Below, one piece after another: positions 35,278 through 44,084 of a stretch of 64,000 nt of DNA. Every line of letters begins with the position of its first letter. The stretch's first letter is position 1. The DNA is taken from positions 372,001-436,000 of the forward strand of contig NZ_CP023695.1 in NCBI RefSeq assembly GCF_008704395.1, given 5' to 3'. The notes beneath the pieces were generated by a model, which was not told where the DNA came from, searched no databases, and was given only the letters and a program-made list of their open reading frames with translations. The translations under genes were made by a program, and so were the position numbers. Source of the DNA: Streptomyces alboniger. GTDB taxonomy: Bacteria > Actinomycetota > Actinomycetes > Streptomycetales > Streptomycetaceae.

Positions 35278-35614
35278 CGAGGGCACCTCCGGTCCCTCCG
35301 CGCAGGCCGGGCACGATGCGCTTGCCGGCCAGCGGGACGAGTTCGACGTCGACGGGGATTCCGGGCTCGAAGCGCACGGCGGTTCCCGCGGCGATGTTGA
35401 GCCGTTTTCCGTGAGCGGCGCCGCGGTCGAAGTCCAGACCCGGGTTGGCCTCGGCGAAGTGGTAGTGGGAGCCGACCTGGACGGGGCGGTCGGCGGCGTT
35501 GAGGACGGTGAGGCGGGTGGCCTCGCGGCCCTCGTTGAAGGGGACGGGTTCGTCGGCGAAGAGGATCTCTCCGGGGACGAGGCCCTGCCCTGTGCCGTGC
35601 GTCGCGGCATGCAT
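35270..35614 (-). CDS. ureB: Urease beta subunit
   Basis: This 114-residue structural subunit has the hallmark blocks [38 protein letters not shown], and GTAVRFEPG. The start is ATG 35614, 17 nt after the ureA stop, and the 3' end overlaps ureC by 8 nt. It is separate from ureA, as in most bacterial three-subunit ureases. Confidence 0.95.
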   Translation of the reverse strand: MHAATHGTGQGLVPGEILFADEPVPFNEGREATRLTVLNAADRPVQVGSHYHFAEANPGLDFDRGAAHGKRLNIAAGTAVRFEPGIPVDVELVPLAGKRIVPGLRGGTGGALDA

Positions 35615-35631
35615 GAGGCGCGTATCCCCCG

Positions 35632-35934
<303 letters not shown>

Positions 35935-36133
35935 GCGTCCCACCTCACAGTCCTCGCTCCGAACCGTGCGGGGTCCGGCTGCCGCGGCCACCGCGACGGA
36001 TATAGATGTAACACACAGCGAATGCGCGCGATCTTGCGCACCCTGGTTACGAAAACCCCTGGTGGCGTGGCACGGGAGGGTAGTTGGGAGGAGTTTCAAC
36101 GAGGTTAACCAGCCGTTGACCGCCTCATGACCA

Positions 36134-36754
36134 TCAGCTGGGGCGACGCATACTCGTCAGTGCCCGCAGGCCGTCCTGGAGCGCCTCGACGCGGACCTCT
36201 TCGAAGAGGGCGTACTGCGCGGCGAACCCCTGCACCACCGCGATCATGGTGCGCGCGACATGGTCGGCGGGGACGTCCGTGCGCATCATGCCCGCCTCCT
36301 GGTAGGCCTCGACGACACTCACCCAGGCGGCGCGCACCTCGGCGTAGACACCGGTCATGACGGCCGACAGCGCGTCGCTGCGCAGGGTCTCCGTCCAGAC
36401 CTGGACCATCAGCCGGGGGAAGTAGGAGATCCCCCCCTCCCGCATGCCGGGCCGCAGGTCGAGCACCTCCTCGATCACCTGCCCCAGCAGAACGTCCGGC
36501 GGGGGCGGGGGGCTCTGCCGTGCGGCGGTGTCGAAGATGCCCCTGATCTCCGTGAGCACCTCGGAGGCGATGGCGGCGATCAGCTCGTCCTTGCCGGCGA
36601 AGTATCGGTAGACGGCGCCCGCCGAGAGGCCCACTTCCTTCAGTACGTCCTGCATCGACGTGGCGTGGAAGCCGTTGCGCGCGAAGCAGAGCGCGGCGCC
36701 GTCGAGGATCTGGCGGCGACGGGCGTCGAGGTGTTCCTGGGATACGCGGGCCAT
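36134..36754 (-). CDS. TetR-family transcriptional repressor
   Basis: The 206-residue repressor has an N-terminal Tet[24 protein letters not shown] then [20 protein letters not shown]. The C-terminal ligand domain is helical, as in AcrR-type regulators, with [23 protein letters not shown] 36754 fits the domain start; no strong ribosome binding site is seen. It is divergent from the membrane-protein gene at 36887, and two nearly identical 19-bp sequences lie in the 132-bp gap, so it probably represses itself and that gene. Confidence 0.88.
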   Translation of the reverse strand: MARVSQEHLDARRRQILDGAALCFARNGFHATSMQDVLKEVGLSAGAVYRYFAGKDELIAAIASEVLTEIRGIFDTAARQSPPPPPDVLLGQVIEEVLDLRPGMREGGISYFPRLMVQVWTETLRSDALSAVMTGVYAEVRAAWVSVVEAYQEAGMMRTDVPADHVARTMIAVVQGFAAQYALFEEVRVEALQDGLRALTSMRRPS

Positions 36755-36765
36755 GGCCACAACGT

Positions 36766-36843
36766 AAAACGAACATTCCTTCTTGACAAGTGAATGCCAC
36801 GGCAGGACAGTGACCACGCTCTGCAAAACGAACGATCCTTCTT
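36766..36843 (+). promoter_or_regulatory. Divergent promoter with two 19-bp operator-like repeats
   Basis: AAAACGAACATTCCTTCTT at 36766-36784 and AAAACGAACGATCCTTCTT at 36825-36843 agree at 17 of 19 positions and are spaced 59 bp. Between them lies a plus-strand promoter with a perfect -35 TTGACA at 36783-36788, a 17-bp spacer and GACAGT at 36806-36811. The first repeat overlaps the -35 and the second would lie just after the transcription start, a layout expected for repression by the adjacent TetR protein. Confidence 0.7.
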
Positions 36844-36886
36844 TTTGTCCGACACTCAGCCCACCCCGAGCACATGGGAGGAAACT

Positions 36887-37909
36887 GTGTCCGCACCACC
36901 ACCCCTCACCACGCCCGCGTCGCAGGACGGCCGCCTCATCGCGATGGTCGCCGTCCTGGTCCCCGCGGTCGTGGCCCTGGCACTCTGGGCCTTCGCCTGG
37001 CCCGCCGCCCGCACCGCGCCGCGCGACCTACCCGTGGGCGTCGCAGGACCGGCGGCCGCCGCGGGGCCCCTCGCGCAGCAACTCAACGCGCGCGAGGGCG
37101 CGTTCGAGGTCCACCGTTACGCCGATGAGGACGCCGCACGGGCCGCCATCGAGGAGCGGACCGTATACGGGGCGATCGTCGCGACGCCGCGAGGGCCCAA
37201 GCTGCTGACCGCGACGGCGGCGAGCCCGGTCGTGGCACAGCTTCTGGAGCAGGCGGTGCGGGAACAGACGCCGAAGGGTGCGGCGGCCGTGCCGGCGGTC
37301 GACGTGGTTCCGGCGCCCGCGGCCGATCCCCGGGGGTCGGCCCTCGGGTCGAGCGTGCTGCCGCTGGCGATCGCCGGGGTCGCCGCCGGGTCGCTCGTCA
37401 CACTGCGCGGGCCGCGCGGGCCGCGTGCCGTCGTCGCGCTGCTCGCGGCCGCCGCGTCGGTCGGCGTTGTCGCGGCGGCACTCGCCCACAGCTGGCTGGG
37501 TATCCTCACCGGCAACTGGTGGGCGGAAGCAGGGGTGTTGGGCCTCTCCACCCTCGCGGTGAGCGCCACGGTCGCCGGACTCGGAGCACTGCTCGGTCCG
37601 GCGGGCATCGGGGTCGGCGCCCTGCTGATGGTGCTGCTCGGAAACCCGTTCTCCGGCGTGACGTCGGCGCCCCGCCTGCTTCCCGAACCGGTCGGATTCA
37701 TCGGGCAGTTGCTTCCGCCGGGCGCCGGGGGCTCCCTGCTGCGCTCGGTGTCCTTCTTCGACGGCGCACAAGCCGCGGCGCCCGCCCTGACGCTGGGCGC
37801 CTGGATCGCGCTCGGACTGACGGCTGTCCTGTTCGGGGGCTTGGCGCGCGGGCGAGGCGCGTCGGCGGCGAGGCCCGCTGAGCGGCGGGAGGCCGAGCCG
37901 GTGGGCTGA
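36887..37909 (+). CDS. YhgE/ABC-2-like multi-spanning membrane protein
   Basis: The 340-residue protein has one N-terminal transmembrane helix (IAMVAVLVPAVVALALWAFA), an external domain of about 120 residues (RYADEDAARAAIEERTVYGA), and about five further helices, the layout of YhgE/Pip-type and ABC-2 permease proteins. GTG 36887 is chosen because GGGAGG at 36876-36881 lies 5 nt upstream. It is divergent from the TetR gene and probably its main target. No ATPase gene is adjacent, so it may act alone or with a distant partner; the substrate is unknown. Confidence 0.72.
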   Translation: MSAPPPLTTPASQDGRLIAMVAVLVPAVVALALWAFAWPAARTAPRDLPVGVAGPAAAAGPLAQQLNAREGAFEVHRYADEDAARAAIEERTVYGAIVATPRGPKLLTATAASPVVAQLLEQAVREQTPKGAAAVPAVDVVPAPAADPRGSALGSSVLPLAIAGVAAGSLVTLRGPRGPRAVVALLAAAASVGVVAAALAHSWLGILTGNWWAEAGVLGLSTLAVSATVAGLGALLGPAGIGVGALLMVLLGNPFSGVTSAPRLLPEPVGFIGQLLPPGAGGSLLRSVSFFDGAQAAAPALTLGAWIALGLTAVLFGGLARGRGASAARPAERREAEPVG

Positions 37910-38104
37910 CCGACGACGGACCACACCCTCGGCGCACGGATGGCGCCCGGACCGACGGATGCCCCGCACGGTGATGGTCCGCGGGCGGGGCCGCGTGCCC
38001 GGCGCATGGGCCGTGCCCCCGGCTCGCGGCATCCCGCGGCGTGGGACGCGGAGGAGGGTCGTCGCCGGCTGCCGCTGCCGGAAGTCCGCGCGAGCTCAGG
38101 GGGC

Positions 38105-38392
38105 CTACCTCGCGTCGGGCCCGCGATGTTCCGCCGCGATACCGAATCGGCGGGGTTCCGACGCGGCGCCCGCGGCCGGCTGTGCGGCGCCGATCGATGT
38201 GACCGTGCTGACCGTCTGCTCCTCCGAGGGCCCGGTTTCCTCTTCGAGGCGTTCCAGGTCGGCGGCGGAGACCAGGGCTACGAGCGGCTTGCCGTGGCGT
38301 GTGACGACGACCCGCTCGCCGCCGTAGACGACGCGGTTGATCAGCTCGGCGAGCTCTGCCCGGGCTTGCGTCACCGGAATCTCGTAGGCCAT
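38105..38392 (-). CDS. Phd/YefM-type antitoxin without adjacent toxin
   Basis: The 95-residue protein has a complete Phd/YefM N-terminal domain ([40 protein letters not shown]) and a disordered acidic/Ala-rich C-terminus that would normally neutralise a toxin. The start is ATG 38392, with TGGAGG 3 nt upstream. No toxin gene follows: downstream is the 3' end of the convergent membrane protein. It is divergent from a clpP paralogue, so it may act as a stand-alone regulator. Confidence 0.82.
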   Translation of the reverse strand: MAYEIPVTQARAELAELINRVVYGGERVVVTRHGKPLVALVSAADLERLEEETGPSEEQTVSTVTSIGAAQPAAGAASEPRRFGIAAEHRGPDAR

Positions 38393-38537
38393 GTCCTCCA
38401 GCTTAGACGTCACCCGCCGCACGCCGCCGGGGCGAGAACGACAGAAGCACCTGCCCACCTTACGTACGTCCTGTACATTTTTTACAGAGACCCGACCCGG
38501 GGGCCGCCAGCGACGACCGGAAGAGAAGAGGCGTGCC

Positions 38538-39173
38538 ATGAACCGTCCGTCCGCCCGCCATGTCCTGCCCGAGTTCACCGAGCGCACCAGTTCGGGGACG
38601 CGGACCCTGGATCCGTACTCGCGGCTCCTGGAAGAACGGATCGTCTTCCTCGGCACGCCCATCGACGACACGTCGGCGAACGACGTGACGGCGCAGTTCA
38701 TGCACCTCGAATATCTGGCACCGGACCGCGACATCTCCCTCTACATCAACTCCCCCGGCGGCTCGTTCAGTGCGATGACCGCCATCTACGACACGATGCG
38801 GTTCGTCAGCTGCGATGTGGAGACGACGTGTCTGGGGCAGGCCGCGTCGGCCGCCGCCGTGCTGCTGGCGGCGGGCACGCCGGGCAAGCGGCACGCGCTG
38901 CCCGGAGCGCGCGTGTTGATCCACCAGCCCGCCGTCTCCGAGCCGATGCGGGGCCAGGCCGGCGACCTGGCGATCCAGGCCGACGAGATCCTGCGGACCC
39001 GGCGGCTCCTGGAGGAACTCCTCGTACGGCACACGGGCCAGAGCCAGGAGCGGGTCACCGCGGACATCGAGCGGGACAAGATCTTCGACGCGCCCGCCGC
39101 GGTCGAGTACGGCCTCGTGGACCGGATCATCCCGAGCCGCAAGACCTCGCTCCACGCGCGCGGGACGAGGTGA
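38538..39173 (+). CDS. clpP: ATP-dependent Clp protease proteolytic subunit paralogue
   Basis: This is a 211-residue ClpP. The catalytic triad is present: Ser in [15 protein letters not shown], His in [11 protein letters not shown], and Asp in [13 protein letters not shown]. The oligomerisation handle and [19 protein letters not shown] are also intact. The region after the active Ser (ASAAAV) differs from housekeeping ClpP1/P2 (ASMGA), and it stands alone, not in a clpP1P2 pair, so it is likely a ClpP3- to ClpP5-type accessory subunit. ATG 38538 has a GAAGAGG-like ribosome binding site about 6 nt upstream. A small helical protein follows 7 nt after the stop. Confidence 0.92.
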   Translation: MNRPSARHVLPEFTERTSSGTRTLDPYSRLLEERIVFLGTPIDDTSANDVTAQFMHLEYLAPDRDISLYINSPGGSFSAMTAIYDTMRFVSCDVETTCLGQAASAAAVLLAAGTPGKRHALPGARVLIHQPAVSEPMRGQAGDLAIQADEILRTRRLLEELLVRHTGQSQERVTADIERDKIFDAPAAVEYGLVDRIIPSRKTSLHARGTR

Positions 39174-39180
39174 CGCGCGG

Positions 39181-39489
39181 ATGCTGCCACCCGAACTGCC
39201 GCCGCTGCCCGCACTGACGCACGCCGAGGCGGAGTTGATCGACCGTTACCTCGAAGTCGTCGATCTGGTCGGCCGGATCAACCCCGCCCGCGCCGAGCAC
39301 ACCTACGGCGGGCTGCGCGCCGCCCAGGCGCTGGTCGGCCGGGCGACCGCCCTGCGGGACGCGCTGACCCTCATGCATCAGCGGGGCGAGAGCGAGGTGC
39401 ACGCCGCCACGCTCGCCCGCGCGTTGCGCGTCCTGGACGGCGAGCGGCGGGCCCGTCGCGTCGGCGTGCCGCCCCCGACACGCCCGTGA
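39181..39489 (+). CDS. Small helical protein co-transcribed with clpP
   Basis: The 102-residue, mostly helical protein (AEAELIDRYLEVVDLVGRIN, GLRAAQALVGRATALRDALT, ATLARALRVLDGERRARRVG) begins 7 nt after the clpP stop and must be in the same transcript. It contains no known domain that I recognise. The position suggests a role with this ClpP, for example as an adaptor, which is inference. Confidence 0.65.
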   Translation: MLPPELPPLPALTHAEAELIDRYLEVVDLVGRINPARAEHTYGGLRAAQALVGRATALRDALTLMHQRGESEVHAATLARALRVLDGERRARRVGVPPPTRP

Positions 39490-39799
39490 GCGACGCGCTC
39501 CGCCCTCTCGGAACGTCCGGGTCCGTTTTGAAACGGACCAGTCGGGCTACCCCACTTGGCGTATCCGGTGGCCCGTCATCACGCGGCCGAGAGTTGCGCA
39601 GGACGCGCACGAAGCAGGCGGAATGAACCGTTCCGGCGCTGGTCGAGCCATCGTCAGACCAGGCGCCGTCGGGTCGAATTCAGCAGCGTCCACCCGAACA
39701 GGTCAGTCGTGAGTAGCCTCACAAAACGCCGTTTCGGCTCGGTTTTCGAGTCGTTTTCGGGTCAAGATCCCTTCCGACGACAAGCCCCCGCCACAGCGG
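39490..39799. other. Gene-free stretch before the riboswitch
   Basis: Apart from the palindrome at 39520-39539, these 310 bases show no convincing gene. The right part (about 39690-39780) is relatively AT-rich and should hold the promoter of the riboswitch-NlpC/P60 transcript. Confidence 0.5.
39520..39539. promoter_or_regulatory. 20-bp palindrome after the clpP operon
   Basis: GGTCCGTTT-TG-AAACGGACC has 9-bp perfect arms and a 2-bp centre. It is 30 bp beyond the stop of the small helical protein. The 2-nt centre is too short for a hairpin loop without opening inner pairs and there is no T run, so it resembles a protein-binding operator more than a terminator. Confidence 0.55.
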
Positions 39800-39992
39800 C
39801 GGGGCGATCCGGGCGGACGCCGAGTCCTGCCGCCACCCGGATGACCGGTCGACATCGGTGCACCGGCAGGAGTGGAGGACCCAAGCACGGCGGGCCCGTC
39901 CGGAAAGTCCGGACGACGCCCTTGGGGTGAAGCCGCAGAGCACGACGCGGCCGGGCATCTTCGCCTGCCCGAACCCGACAGGTCATCCTTCA
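39800..39992 (+). promoter_or_regulatory. ydaO-type c-di-AMP riboswitch
   Basis: The leader of the NlpC/P60 gene shows features of the actinobacterial ydaO/yuaA c-di-AMP riboswitch: GAGTCCTGCCGCC and CGGCAGGAGTGGAGGACCCA pair with each other, the conserved CCCTTGGGGTGAAGCC lies at about 39920-39935, and CTGCCCGAACCCGACAGG near the end. GGATGACC at 39839-39846 can pair perfectly with GGTCATCC at 39981-39988. In streptomycetes this class controls cell-wall hydrolases such as resuscitation factors, consistent with the gene downstream. Exact ends are estimates. Confidence 0.85.
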
Positions 39993-40016
39993 CAGGCGGC
40001 TGACGAAGGGTTACGC

Positions 40017-40490
40017 ATGACCGCGCTGAATCACGTTCCGTCGCTGCTCGGCAGGACGGGTGCCGCATCGGCTCTCACGCTCGCCGTCGTAGGCGGCACC
40101 ATCGTGGCCCCCGGGCTCACGTCGGAAGCCGAGGCAGCCACCCACGGGACGAAGGCGCTCAAGATCGCGGCGTCCAAGAAGGGCTCCCCGTACAGCTACG
40201 GGGCCGCGGGGCCCAACCGGTTCGACTGCTCGGGCCTGACGCTGTACTCGTTCAAGCGCACGGGCAAGAAGCTGCCGCGCACCGCCGCCGCGCAGTACAA
40301 CAAGACCCGGCACATCGCCAAGTCCCAGCGGACCCGCGGCGACCTCGTGTTCTTCCACTCGGGCCGCAACGTCTACCACGTCGGTATCTACGCGGGTAAC
40401 GGCCGTATCTGGCACTCGCCGAAGAAGGGGGCCGTGGTGCGCCTGGAGAAGATCTGGACCAAGAGCGTCTGGTACGGCCGCGTCCGCTGA
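40017..40490 (+). CDS. Secreted NlpC/P60 peptidoglycan endopeptidase
   Basis: The 157-residue cell-wall hydrolase has a signal peptide (TLAVVGGTIVAPGLTSEAEA) and a single NlpC/P60 domain: catalytic Cys in NRFDCSGLTLYSF, His in VYHVGIYAGNG, and a third polar residue in RIWHSPKKG. It probably cleaves within the peptide stem (gamma-D-Glu to diamino acid). The start is ATG 40017, with GAAGGG 6 nt upstream, 25 nt after the c-di-AMP riboswitch. There is no separate wall-binding domain, so it is a minimal member. Confidence 0.93.
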   Translation: MTALNHVPSLLGRTGAASALTLAVVGGTIVAPGLTSEAEAATHGTKALKIAASKKGSPYSYGAAGPNRFDCSGLTLYSFKRTGKKLPRTAAAQYNKTRHIAKSQRTRGDLVFFHSGRNVYHVGIYAGNGRIWHSPKKGAVVRLEKIWTKSVWYGRVR

Positions 40491-40510
40491 CCCGGCTCGC
40501 CGCGCCCCGC

Positions 40511-40547
40511 ACGCCGCACGGCCGCTCCCCGAGGGGCCGTGCGGCGT
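40511..40547. terminator. Bidirectional hairpin terminator
   Basis: ACGCCGCACGGCC at 40511-40523 pairs perfectly with GGCCGTGCGGCGT at 40535-40547 (13 bp), with an 11-nt loop. It lies between the convergent NlpC/P60 and LysE-type genes and can serve both. Confidence 0.8.
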
Positions 40548-41164
40548 CACGCGACAAGCGGTTCGAGGACGAGCACCACACCCAACGCGCCGAGCGCGCC
40601 GCCGGTGAGGGCTTCGACGACGCGGGCGGTGCGCGGCCCGCGCAGCCAGTTGCCGAGGTGGTCCACCAGGAGGGCCACGACCGGGAACCACAGCAGGGCG
40701 AGCGCCACGACGACGGCCGCGAGCAGCAGGGTCCTGGGCATCGCGGGGCTGCCGTCGGGCACGAACTGCGGCAGCACGCTGAGGAACGTGATGGACGCTT
40801 TCGGGTTCAGGGCGTTGGTGAGAAAGCCCTCGCGCAGGCCTCCGCCCCGCGCCACCGGCTCGCTACCCGGCAGGGTGCCCGCCCGCGCCGCGGAGCGCAG
40901 CGCGCGGACAGCCAGGTACAGCACGTAGGCCCCGCCGGCGACTTGAAGCACCCTGAAGAGCGCGGGGACGGCGGCGAGCACCGCCGCTACCCCCGCGACC
41001 GCCAGTGCCGTGTGCACGAGAAGCCCGGCGGCGACGCCGATCGCACAGGCGACTCCGGCCCGCCGGGAGACGAGGGCGTTGCGTACGACGACGGTGAAGT
41101 CGGCGCCCGGCACGGCGACCATGCCCGCGGCGACGCCGGTGAAGGCGACCAGTTGTGCGTCCAT
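40547..41164 (-). CDS. LysE/RhtB-family amino acid exporter
   Basis: The 205-residue protein has about six transmembrane helices. The conserved N-terminal GMVAVPGADFTVVVRNAL is the LysE/RhtB hallmark (usually PGP), and GFLTNALNPKASITFLSVLPQFV is the second signature. It probably exports an amino acid or derivative. It is divergent from a LysR regulator across 117 bp, the common LysE/LysG arrangement. Confidence 0.9.
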   Translation of the reverse strand: MDAQLVAFTGVAAGMVAVPGADFTVVVRNALVSRRAGVACAIGVAAGLLVHTALAVAGVAAVLAAVPALFRVLQVAGGAYVLYLAVRALRSAARAGTLPGSEPVARGGGLREGFLTNALNPKASITFLSVLPQFVPDGSPAMPRTLLLAAVVVALALLWFPVVALLVDHLGNWLRGPRTARVVEALTGGALGALGVVLVLEPLVA

Positions 41165-41281
41165 GCCGCCCAGCCTGCCGGGCGGAGGCCTTCAGCGGGT
41201 ATGTGCAATATCCTGGGTCTGCCTTAAGCAGGCGTTTAGGCCGCGGCCCGGCGAGGCGCGCGTCGCACGGAGGGCGGTTCC

Positions 41282-42199
41282 ATGTACGACCCCACACGGC
41301 TCGCCGCGCTCGTCGCGGTCTCCGAGGCCGGCTCGATCACCCGGGCCGCCGAGCGCCTCGGCTACACCGTGCCCGCGCTCTCCCAGCAGCTGGCCAAGCT
41401 GGAGCGGGAGGCGGGCACCGCCCTTCTCGTACGCCACCACCGCGGGGCCAGACTGACCGGCGCGGGTGAGCTGCTCGTGGGCCATGCCCGCCGGGTGCTC
41501 GACGAGATGGAGCGGGCCCGGCACGAACTGGCGCGGTTCGCCGGGCTCTCCGGGGGCCGGCTGCGCGTGGGCACCTTCCAGACCGCGGGCATCCATCTGC
41601 TGCCACCCGTCCTGACGGCTTTCCGCAGGGCCCATCCGGAGGTGGAGCTGACCGTGACCGACCACGAACCGCCGTCCGGTGTGGCGGCCGTGGCGGCGGG
41701 CGAGATCGACCTGGCCCTCACCCACACCTACGAGCCCGCCGATCCGGTGCCGCTGCCCTCCGCCGTGTCGGCCGAGCCGGTCCTGGTCGAGGAGCTGGTC
41801 CTGGTGACCCAGCCGGGGCACACCCTGACGAGCGGGACGTCCCGGCTGCCGCCGGCCGAGCTGGCCGGGCAGCCACTGATCAGCATGGCGCCCGACCACC
41901 CGCCGCGGCATGCCGTGGAGCGGGCTCTCGCGCGGGCCGGTGCGACCCCCTCCGTGGTCGTCGGCACGCCGGGCTACGTCTTGGTCTGCGCCCTGGTCAG
42001 CGCGGGGCTCGGGGTCGCCGTGGTGCCCGAGATGGTGGCGCGCACCGCGTCGACGCCCGTCGGAATGCGGCTCCTCGACCCCGGTGACCTGCGGCGGACC
42101 ATCTCCGTCGTGTACCGCGCCGAGGAGTCGAACGCGGCGGCGGACTCCTTCCGGGCGCTGCTGCGCGGGGCGTTCGAGCGCTCGGCGAGTACGAACTGA
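41282..42199 (+). CDS. LysR-family transcriptional regulator
   Basis: This 305-residue regulator has an N-terminal winged HTH (AALVAVSEAGSITRAAERLG, TVPALSQQLAKLEREAG) and a periplasmic-binding-like effector domain (LRVGTFQTAGIHLLPPVLTA). ATG 41282 has GGAGGG about 7 nt upstream. The divergent LysE exporter is its likely target. In the gap the sequence TGCCTTAAGCAGGCGTTTAGGC has partial symmetry (GCCT...AGGC) and may contain its site. Confidence 0.9.
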   Translation: MYDPTRLAALVAVSEAGSITRAAERLGYTVPALSQQLAKLEREAGTALLVRHHRGARLTGAGELLVGHARRVLDEMERARHELARFAGLSGGRLRVGTFQTAGIHLLPPVLTAFRRAHPEVELTVTDHEPPSGVAAVAAGEIDLALTHTYEPADPVPLPSAVSAEPVLVEELVLVTQPGHTLTSGTSRLPPAELAGQPLISMAPDHPPRHAVERALARAGATPSVVVGTPGYVLVCALVSAGLGVAVVPEMVARTASTPVGMRLLDPGDLRRTISVVYRAEESNAAADSFRALLRGAFERSASTN

Positions 42200-42217
42200 G
42201 CCGGCGGGGTCCCGCGG

Positions 42218-42670
42218 TCAGCGCGCGGGGTCGCGATGCCGGTGCTGGACGGGGACCGTCCAGGGCAGGGCGATCCACACGGTCTTGCCGCCCTCCTCGG
42301 TGGGGCTGACCGAGAGCCTGCCGCCGCACTCGGCGGTGAGCCAGCGGACGATGACCATGCCGCGGCCGTTGTCCTGCTGGACGGCGGCCGGAAGCCGCTT
42401 CGGAAAGCGCGGGTGGCTGTCGGTGACGCCGATCCGCAGCTGCTCGTCCCGGTCGAGCTCGACGTCCACGGTGAAGGTGGGCGACTGCCCGCGGGTATGC
42501 TGCACGGCGTTCGTGGCGAGCTCGGAGACGATGAGTCTGATCGTGTCCCCCACCTCGGCGTCACCGGGCAGACCCCATTCCATGAGGACGTTCGCCACGT
42601 ATTTCCGGGCGGCGGAGACCGAGGCGGGATCGCTCGGCAGAGTGACGGATGCTTCCTGGTGATCTGCCAT
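42218..42670 (-). CDS. RsbW-like HATPase_c domain protein
   Basis: This 150-residue single-domain protein has the N-box RLIVSELATNAVQHT and the G1 box VTDSHPRFP with later GRGMVIVRWL, typical of anti-sigma-factor-like ATP-binding proteins abundant in streptomycetes. ATG 42670 has GGAAAGGGA about 10 nt upstream. It is divergent from an XRE/DUF397 pair. These three families are often found together in Streptomyces developmental and antibiotic control; the target here is unknown. Confidence 0.88.
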   Translation of the reverse strand: MADHQEASVTLPSDPASVSAARKYVANVLMEWGLPGDAEVGDTIRLIVSELATNAVQHTRGQSPTFTVDVELDRDEQLRIGVTDSHPRFPKRLPAAVQQDNGRGMVIVRWLTAECGGRLSVSPTEEGGKTVWIALPWTVPVQHRHRDPAR

Positions 42671-42944
42671 GGCGACGCTGTCCCTTTCCCACCGGGGCCG
42701 GTCTCCGAACTCGTAGCGGATGACCCGAGGACGGCCCCGGACTGGTGCTTCAGGCCAGCGTCCCACTCCTTAACCGGTCACGGGTGGCGATCCACCGAGA
42801 TGTGCATATATCTGTCGCTCGAAGCGGTGAACTCTGCTACGGCCGACCGTATTTGGGCGCGGGGACAGCACTTCCTCTACTGTCGCCTTTGTCCCCCGCT
42901 CCGCCGCCGGGACACCCGACGGCTCGGTCCGGAAGGAGACGGAC

Positions 42945-43811
42945 ATGCAGCACGGCCCCGCGGTGCGCCGCCGCCGGCTCGGCGCCGAACTGCGCGCGCT
43001 GCGCGGCCTCGCGGGCCTCACCAGCAGTCAGGCCGCCGCGAAGGTGGGCTGGCACCAGTCGAAGGTGAGCCGGATCGAGACCGGCCGCAGCGGCGTGAAG
43101 GCCACGGACGTACGCCTCCTGCTCGACGCGTACGAGGTGCGGGACCCCCACCTCAGCGAGCTGCTCGTGGCGCTGGCCGGGACCGACGAGACCGGCACCG
43201 CGGGGCGTCACCACTGGTGGAAGGCCTACCGTGACCTGCTGCCCGCCGCCTACCGCGACTTCATCAGCCTGGAGGCGCAGGCCGGCTGGATGCGCACCCT
43301 GGAGACCTCGGTGGTCCCCGGCCTCCTACAGACCCCCGAGTACGCGCGCGCGGTGACCCGGGCCGCGCTCGGCGGGCTCCCCGAGAAGGAGGTCGACTCG
43401 CTGGTGGAGGTGCGCCTTGCCCGGCAGGACGTGCTGCGCGCGGACCCGCCGCTGCGGCTGAGCGTGGTCCTGGACGAGGCGGTTTTGCGCCGACCCGTGG
43501 GCGGTCCCGGAGTCTTCGCGCGGCAGCTCGCACGGCTACAGGAGGTGGCGCTGTTGCCGCAGGTGCGACTTCAGGTGCTGCCGTTCGCCTCCGGAGAGCA
43601 TGTGGGCCTCATCGGGCCTTTCGTTATTTTCTCTTTTCGGAACATTGCTGATCTGGATGTGGTCGTTCTCGACCACTTGACGAGTAGCCTCTACCTGGAA
43701 CGGAAAGAAGACCTCCAGGCGTACACGGAGGCCTTCAACTCCCTTCAGGAACAGGCGCTTTCCCCCGAGGACTCAAAGGAATTCATCGCCGGGCTATACG
43801 ACGGCGCGTAA
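42945..43811 (+). CDS. XRE-family regulator with DUF5753 C-terminal domain
   Basis: The 288-residue WhiJ-like regulator has an N-terminal HTH (LRALRGLAGLTSSQAAAKVG, WHQSKVSRIETGRSG) and the DUF5753 domain (YRDFISLEAQAGWMRTLETS, VVPGLLQTPEYARAV). ATG 42945 has GGAAGGAG about 6 nt upstream. The DUF397 gene follows 9 nt after its stop. This pair resembles whiJ-type systems in which the small DUF397 protein modulates the DNA-binding partner. Confidence 0.92.
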   Translation: MQHGPAVRRRRLGAELRALRGLAGLTSSQAAAKVGWHQSKVSRIETGRSGVKATDVRLLLDAYEVRDPHLSELLVALAGTDETGTAGRHHWWKAYRDLLPAAYRDFISLEAQAGWMRTLETSVVPGLLQTPEYARAVTRAALGGLPEKEVDSLVEVRLARQDVLRADPPLRLSVVLDEAVLRRPVGGPGVFARQLARLQEVALLPQVRLQVLPFASGEHVGLIGPFVIFSFRNIADLDVVVLDHLTSSLYLERKEDLQAYTEAFNSLQEQALSPEDSKEFIAGLYDGA

Positions 43812-43820
43812 GGAGGCACC

Positions 43821-44045
43821 ATGACCGCAATGCCTCGGTACGTACCTTCAAGCACCACCCTTCAGGGCGCGCGGTGGCAGCGCAGCAGCCGCAGCAATGG
43901 AATGAACAACTGTGTCGAGACAGCCACGCTCGACTCCGGCGCGCTGAGCGGCCTGCTGGCCGTGCGCGACTCGAAGAACACCGCGGGGCCCGCCCTGCTC
44001 TTCTCCCCCGGCCCCTGGGAGACGTTCGTCGACAGCCTCCGGTGA
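43821..44045 (+). CDS. DUF397 family small protein
   Basis: The 74-residue protein has the DUF397 pattern: ARWQRSSRSNGMNNCVETAT with the invariant Cys, VRDSKNTAGPALLFSPGPWE and a short end FVDSLR. ATG 43821 has AAGGAGG 5-6 nt upstream. It is the partner of the preceding XRE regulator. Confidence 0.92.
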   Translation: MTAMPRYVPSSTTLQGARWQRSSRSNGMNNCVETATLDSGALSGLLAVRDSKNTAGPALLFSPGPWETFVDSLR

Positions 44046-44084
44046 GCGCGGTCCGGCCCCGCGCGGGCCGGGCCGTCGGCCGTC

